Assembly (NCBI RefSeq): GCF_020386615.1 | Contig: NZ_CP077769.1 | Location: 5,084,001-5,148,000 of the forward strand | DNA length: 64,000 nucleotides | Direction of reading: 5' to 3' | DNA from: Chitinophaga pendula | Lineage (GTDB): Bacteria; Bacteroidota; Bacteroidia; Chitinophagales; Chitinophagaceae | Shown: piece by piece, positions 63,601 through 64,000 of the stretch | How positions within the stretch are numbered: position 1 is the stretch's first letter | How the letters are laid out: every line of letters begins with the position of its first letter | Position numbers and translations under genes: made by a program | Notes under the pieces: model-generated | What the model was told of the DNA's origin: nothing | The model's input: only the letters and a program-made list of their open reading frames with translations | The model's database searches: none

Positions 63601-64000
63601 GCGTAGTTCCCTGGCTTCATAGCCAATGAAAGCGAATACGAGTGATCCGCCCTCTTCGGGTACGTTGATGGTAAAGTAGCCATTAGCATCTGTGGTGGCG
63701 CCCTGTTGTGCGCCTTTGAGGCGGATGGATACGCCAGGCAGGGGTTCTTTGGTTCTACCATCTGCGACGCGGCCGGTGATTTTAATGGGTATTGGTTTTC
63801 GTGTCAGTACGACGTACCCGTTCACTGGCCGGTAGGTCAGTGTGGTATTTACCAGTAATGCATCCAGTGCTTCGCGGACGCGGATGTGTTCGCGATCTAT
63901 GGTAATGCGTTTACTGACGGAGGCCAATAGTTCTTCCGGCAGCAGGAAGCGAACTCCAGTTTTTTCTTCTATAACCAAGAGGCTTTCTTTCAGGCTTTTC
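60673..64000 (-). CDS. TonB-dependent receptor with STN signalling domain, N-terminus outside the window
   Basis: About 1108 residues are visible; the reading frame continues open past 64000. The STN domain at the N-terminal edge (LLVIEEKTGVRFLLPEELLA, ITIDREHIRVREALDALLV) signals to a FecR-type anti-sigma factor. A carboxypeptidase-like domain (ITGRVADGRTKEPLPGVSIR), plug (DAISAQQIERTASITTTQAL, GLGDRSVIGQLNGVRLASS) and barrel follow, ending EIMMGFTVNLF. First visible gene of the 15-kb surface operon. A FecI/FecR pair is expected just beyond the edge. No SusC-specific features are followed by SusD. Confidence 0.9.
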   Translation of the reverse strand, partial: KSLKESLLVIEEKTGVRFLLPEELLASVSKRITIDREHIRVREALDALLVNTTLTYRPVNGYVVLTRKPIPIKITGRVADGRTKEPLPGVSIRLKGAQQGATTDANGYFTINVPEEGGSLVFAFIGYEARELRVDAKTGHLNILLNASTRLLGEVQVQARRKTNTEITVLQERRNAAIVQDAISAQQIERTASITTTQALQRVSGVTVTDDKYVAIRGLGDRSVIGQLNGVRLASSDPDRSTIPLDLVPASLLDNITIYKTVTPDKPADAAAGIVELKTKSVPEKQTLEIILQSGFNSNIGLGGKMNSFYNSDMGFLGQKVNNKNLSREFLDLSKQYPGGLADIQRLIGNNNGDPALQQEAGRINRIMHQFDPVLTSRYKSAPLNQLFSVTYGNNIKAFKSHRLGIIAGANYYRRSVDIYGGDLNQYSIYQGVITGNPDVYSPRNIPNYITPNNMFMGRYQTYKEYTGTETLNYGLLTGLTYQFNPRHEISLQYLGSWGSESMALHMDGKYEYASLPGEVTSTIYSLKQTRRNLNTYNLQGEHKFFTGEYSPRLSYNLATSSSYQNDPDFRFVTLTDYAPRKGAWYKKPVVGLPGSEGYEWTFTKHLYALNSGYVNGYGTYGIIQAEPNGRRWRQLRETNYNYKADLAFPFPLMSQRQELKVGFNYLNRDRRFSENMFFLPGSNFTTYGAAALYEVEGNLDRLVGPGIIGIRTPTGGVGEGADKVGGFLYNSQKSPNNYKGFFETNAFYAMLDLRPLKQLRLTGGVRFERTNIQSAVDTANVFLDPALTKKDADGHVIPVVLINPNTVYKTTYKPYYSANITYTLHENMNFRLAYNTTLARPELRELTNVFEFDAFQMGLVVGNPKLVNQHTENIDFRWEWFPASGEVISASLFGKRINNQLVKVFSLKTEGLAAKYPEYPTIQFQNDPNTGTVWGMELEVVKDLGKMFDPLKNFNLGTNLLLAQSNILKTEERYKANKSLDRHTPENSALFEQAPYSINVWLNYANKKSGTDLTATFNMVGERLVQINLTGEPDLYTRPVPVLDLVFSQRISKRILFKGYAKNILNPAIETVYANPGTGGRWYGGKYVNRSYKRGSEIMMGFTVNLF

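Noticed and set aside
1..64000. CRISPR arrays, rRNA, tRNA genes and insertion sequences
   Set aside because: No regularly spaced repeats with unique spacers, no rRNA or cloverleaf-like sequences and no transposase or integrase genes were recognised by reading.
50986..64000. Polysaccharide utilisation locus (SusC/SusD)
   Set aside because: TonB receptors are present but no SusD-like lipoprotein, glycoside hydrolase or lyase is found in the visible part; the lipoproteins are FAS1, DUF4397 and IPT/NHL types.

Overview
The window comes from a Bacteroidota genome, most likely a Chitinophaga-like member of the Chitinophagaceae. This is inferred from gene content: FecI/FecR-type regulation, TonB-dependent receptors with STN domains, fasciclin (FAS1) and DUF4397 lipoproteins, a fused E1 alpha/beta 2-oxoacid dehydrogenase, a zinc-free L36, and promoters of the TTTG-N19-TAnnTTTG type. 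No species can be assigned from sequence reading alone.

Layout. 1-9.3 kb holds transport and regulatory genes: a truncated dicarboxylate/amino-acid symporter, an APC permease, YebC, an orphan OmpR-type response regulator, a D-2-hydroxyacid dehydrogenase, an AI-2E-family membrane protein, and an ECF sigma factor convergent with a FecR anti-sigma/lipoprotein pair. 9.6-16.8 kb is metabolic: fused branched-chain 2-oxoacid dehydrogenase E1, a DUF1573 protein, an aminotransferase, a 620-bp gene-free stretch with signs of a small RNA, carA behind a leader terminator, and a zinc-ribbon membrane protein. 16.9-34.1 kb is the S10-spc-alpha super-operon on the minus strand, rpsJ to rplQ with secY, map, infA, rpmJ and rpoA. 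Its intergenic gaps are long, and several contain inverted repeats. 41.2-44.5 kb holds rpsL-rpsG-fusA. The two ribosomal blocks are separated by about 7 kb of unrelated genes.

The most unusual part is 34.4-36.0 kb, in that gap. The minus strand carries four very small ORFs (24-31 codons) for hydrophobic, probably helical peptides that all begin Met-Asp. Three of them (A, B, C) share the same architecture: a duplicated AATGAAC box, 18-19 bp, a -7-like element, a conserved leader containing GCCGAAAACC and AGAGTAGGC, the peptide, then a hairpin. Peptides A and B end in the same LLGGLPL sequence written with partly different codons. The fourth ORF (D) follows C without its own leader. I know no described family with this arrangement; membrane toxin, TisB-like peptide or secreted amphipathic peptide are all possible.

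The rest of the insert (36.1-41.0 kb) holds a beta-barrel protein, a PQQ-type sugar dehydrogenase lipoprotein, and a GT87 / GT2 / polysaccharide-deacetylase operon. 44.7-48.7 kb has ilvE and a four-gene plus-strand run with rdgB, a thioesterase and a nitroreductase. 48.8-64 kb is one tightly packed minus-strand operon for a cell-surface system: an STN-type TonB-dependent receptor (cut by the window end), a DUF4397 lipoprotein, another lipoprotein, three FAS1 lipoproteins, a second Oar-like TonB receptor, and an IPT/NHL lipoprotein. It has no SusD, so it is not a standard polysaccharide utilisation locus.
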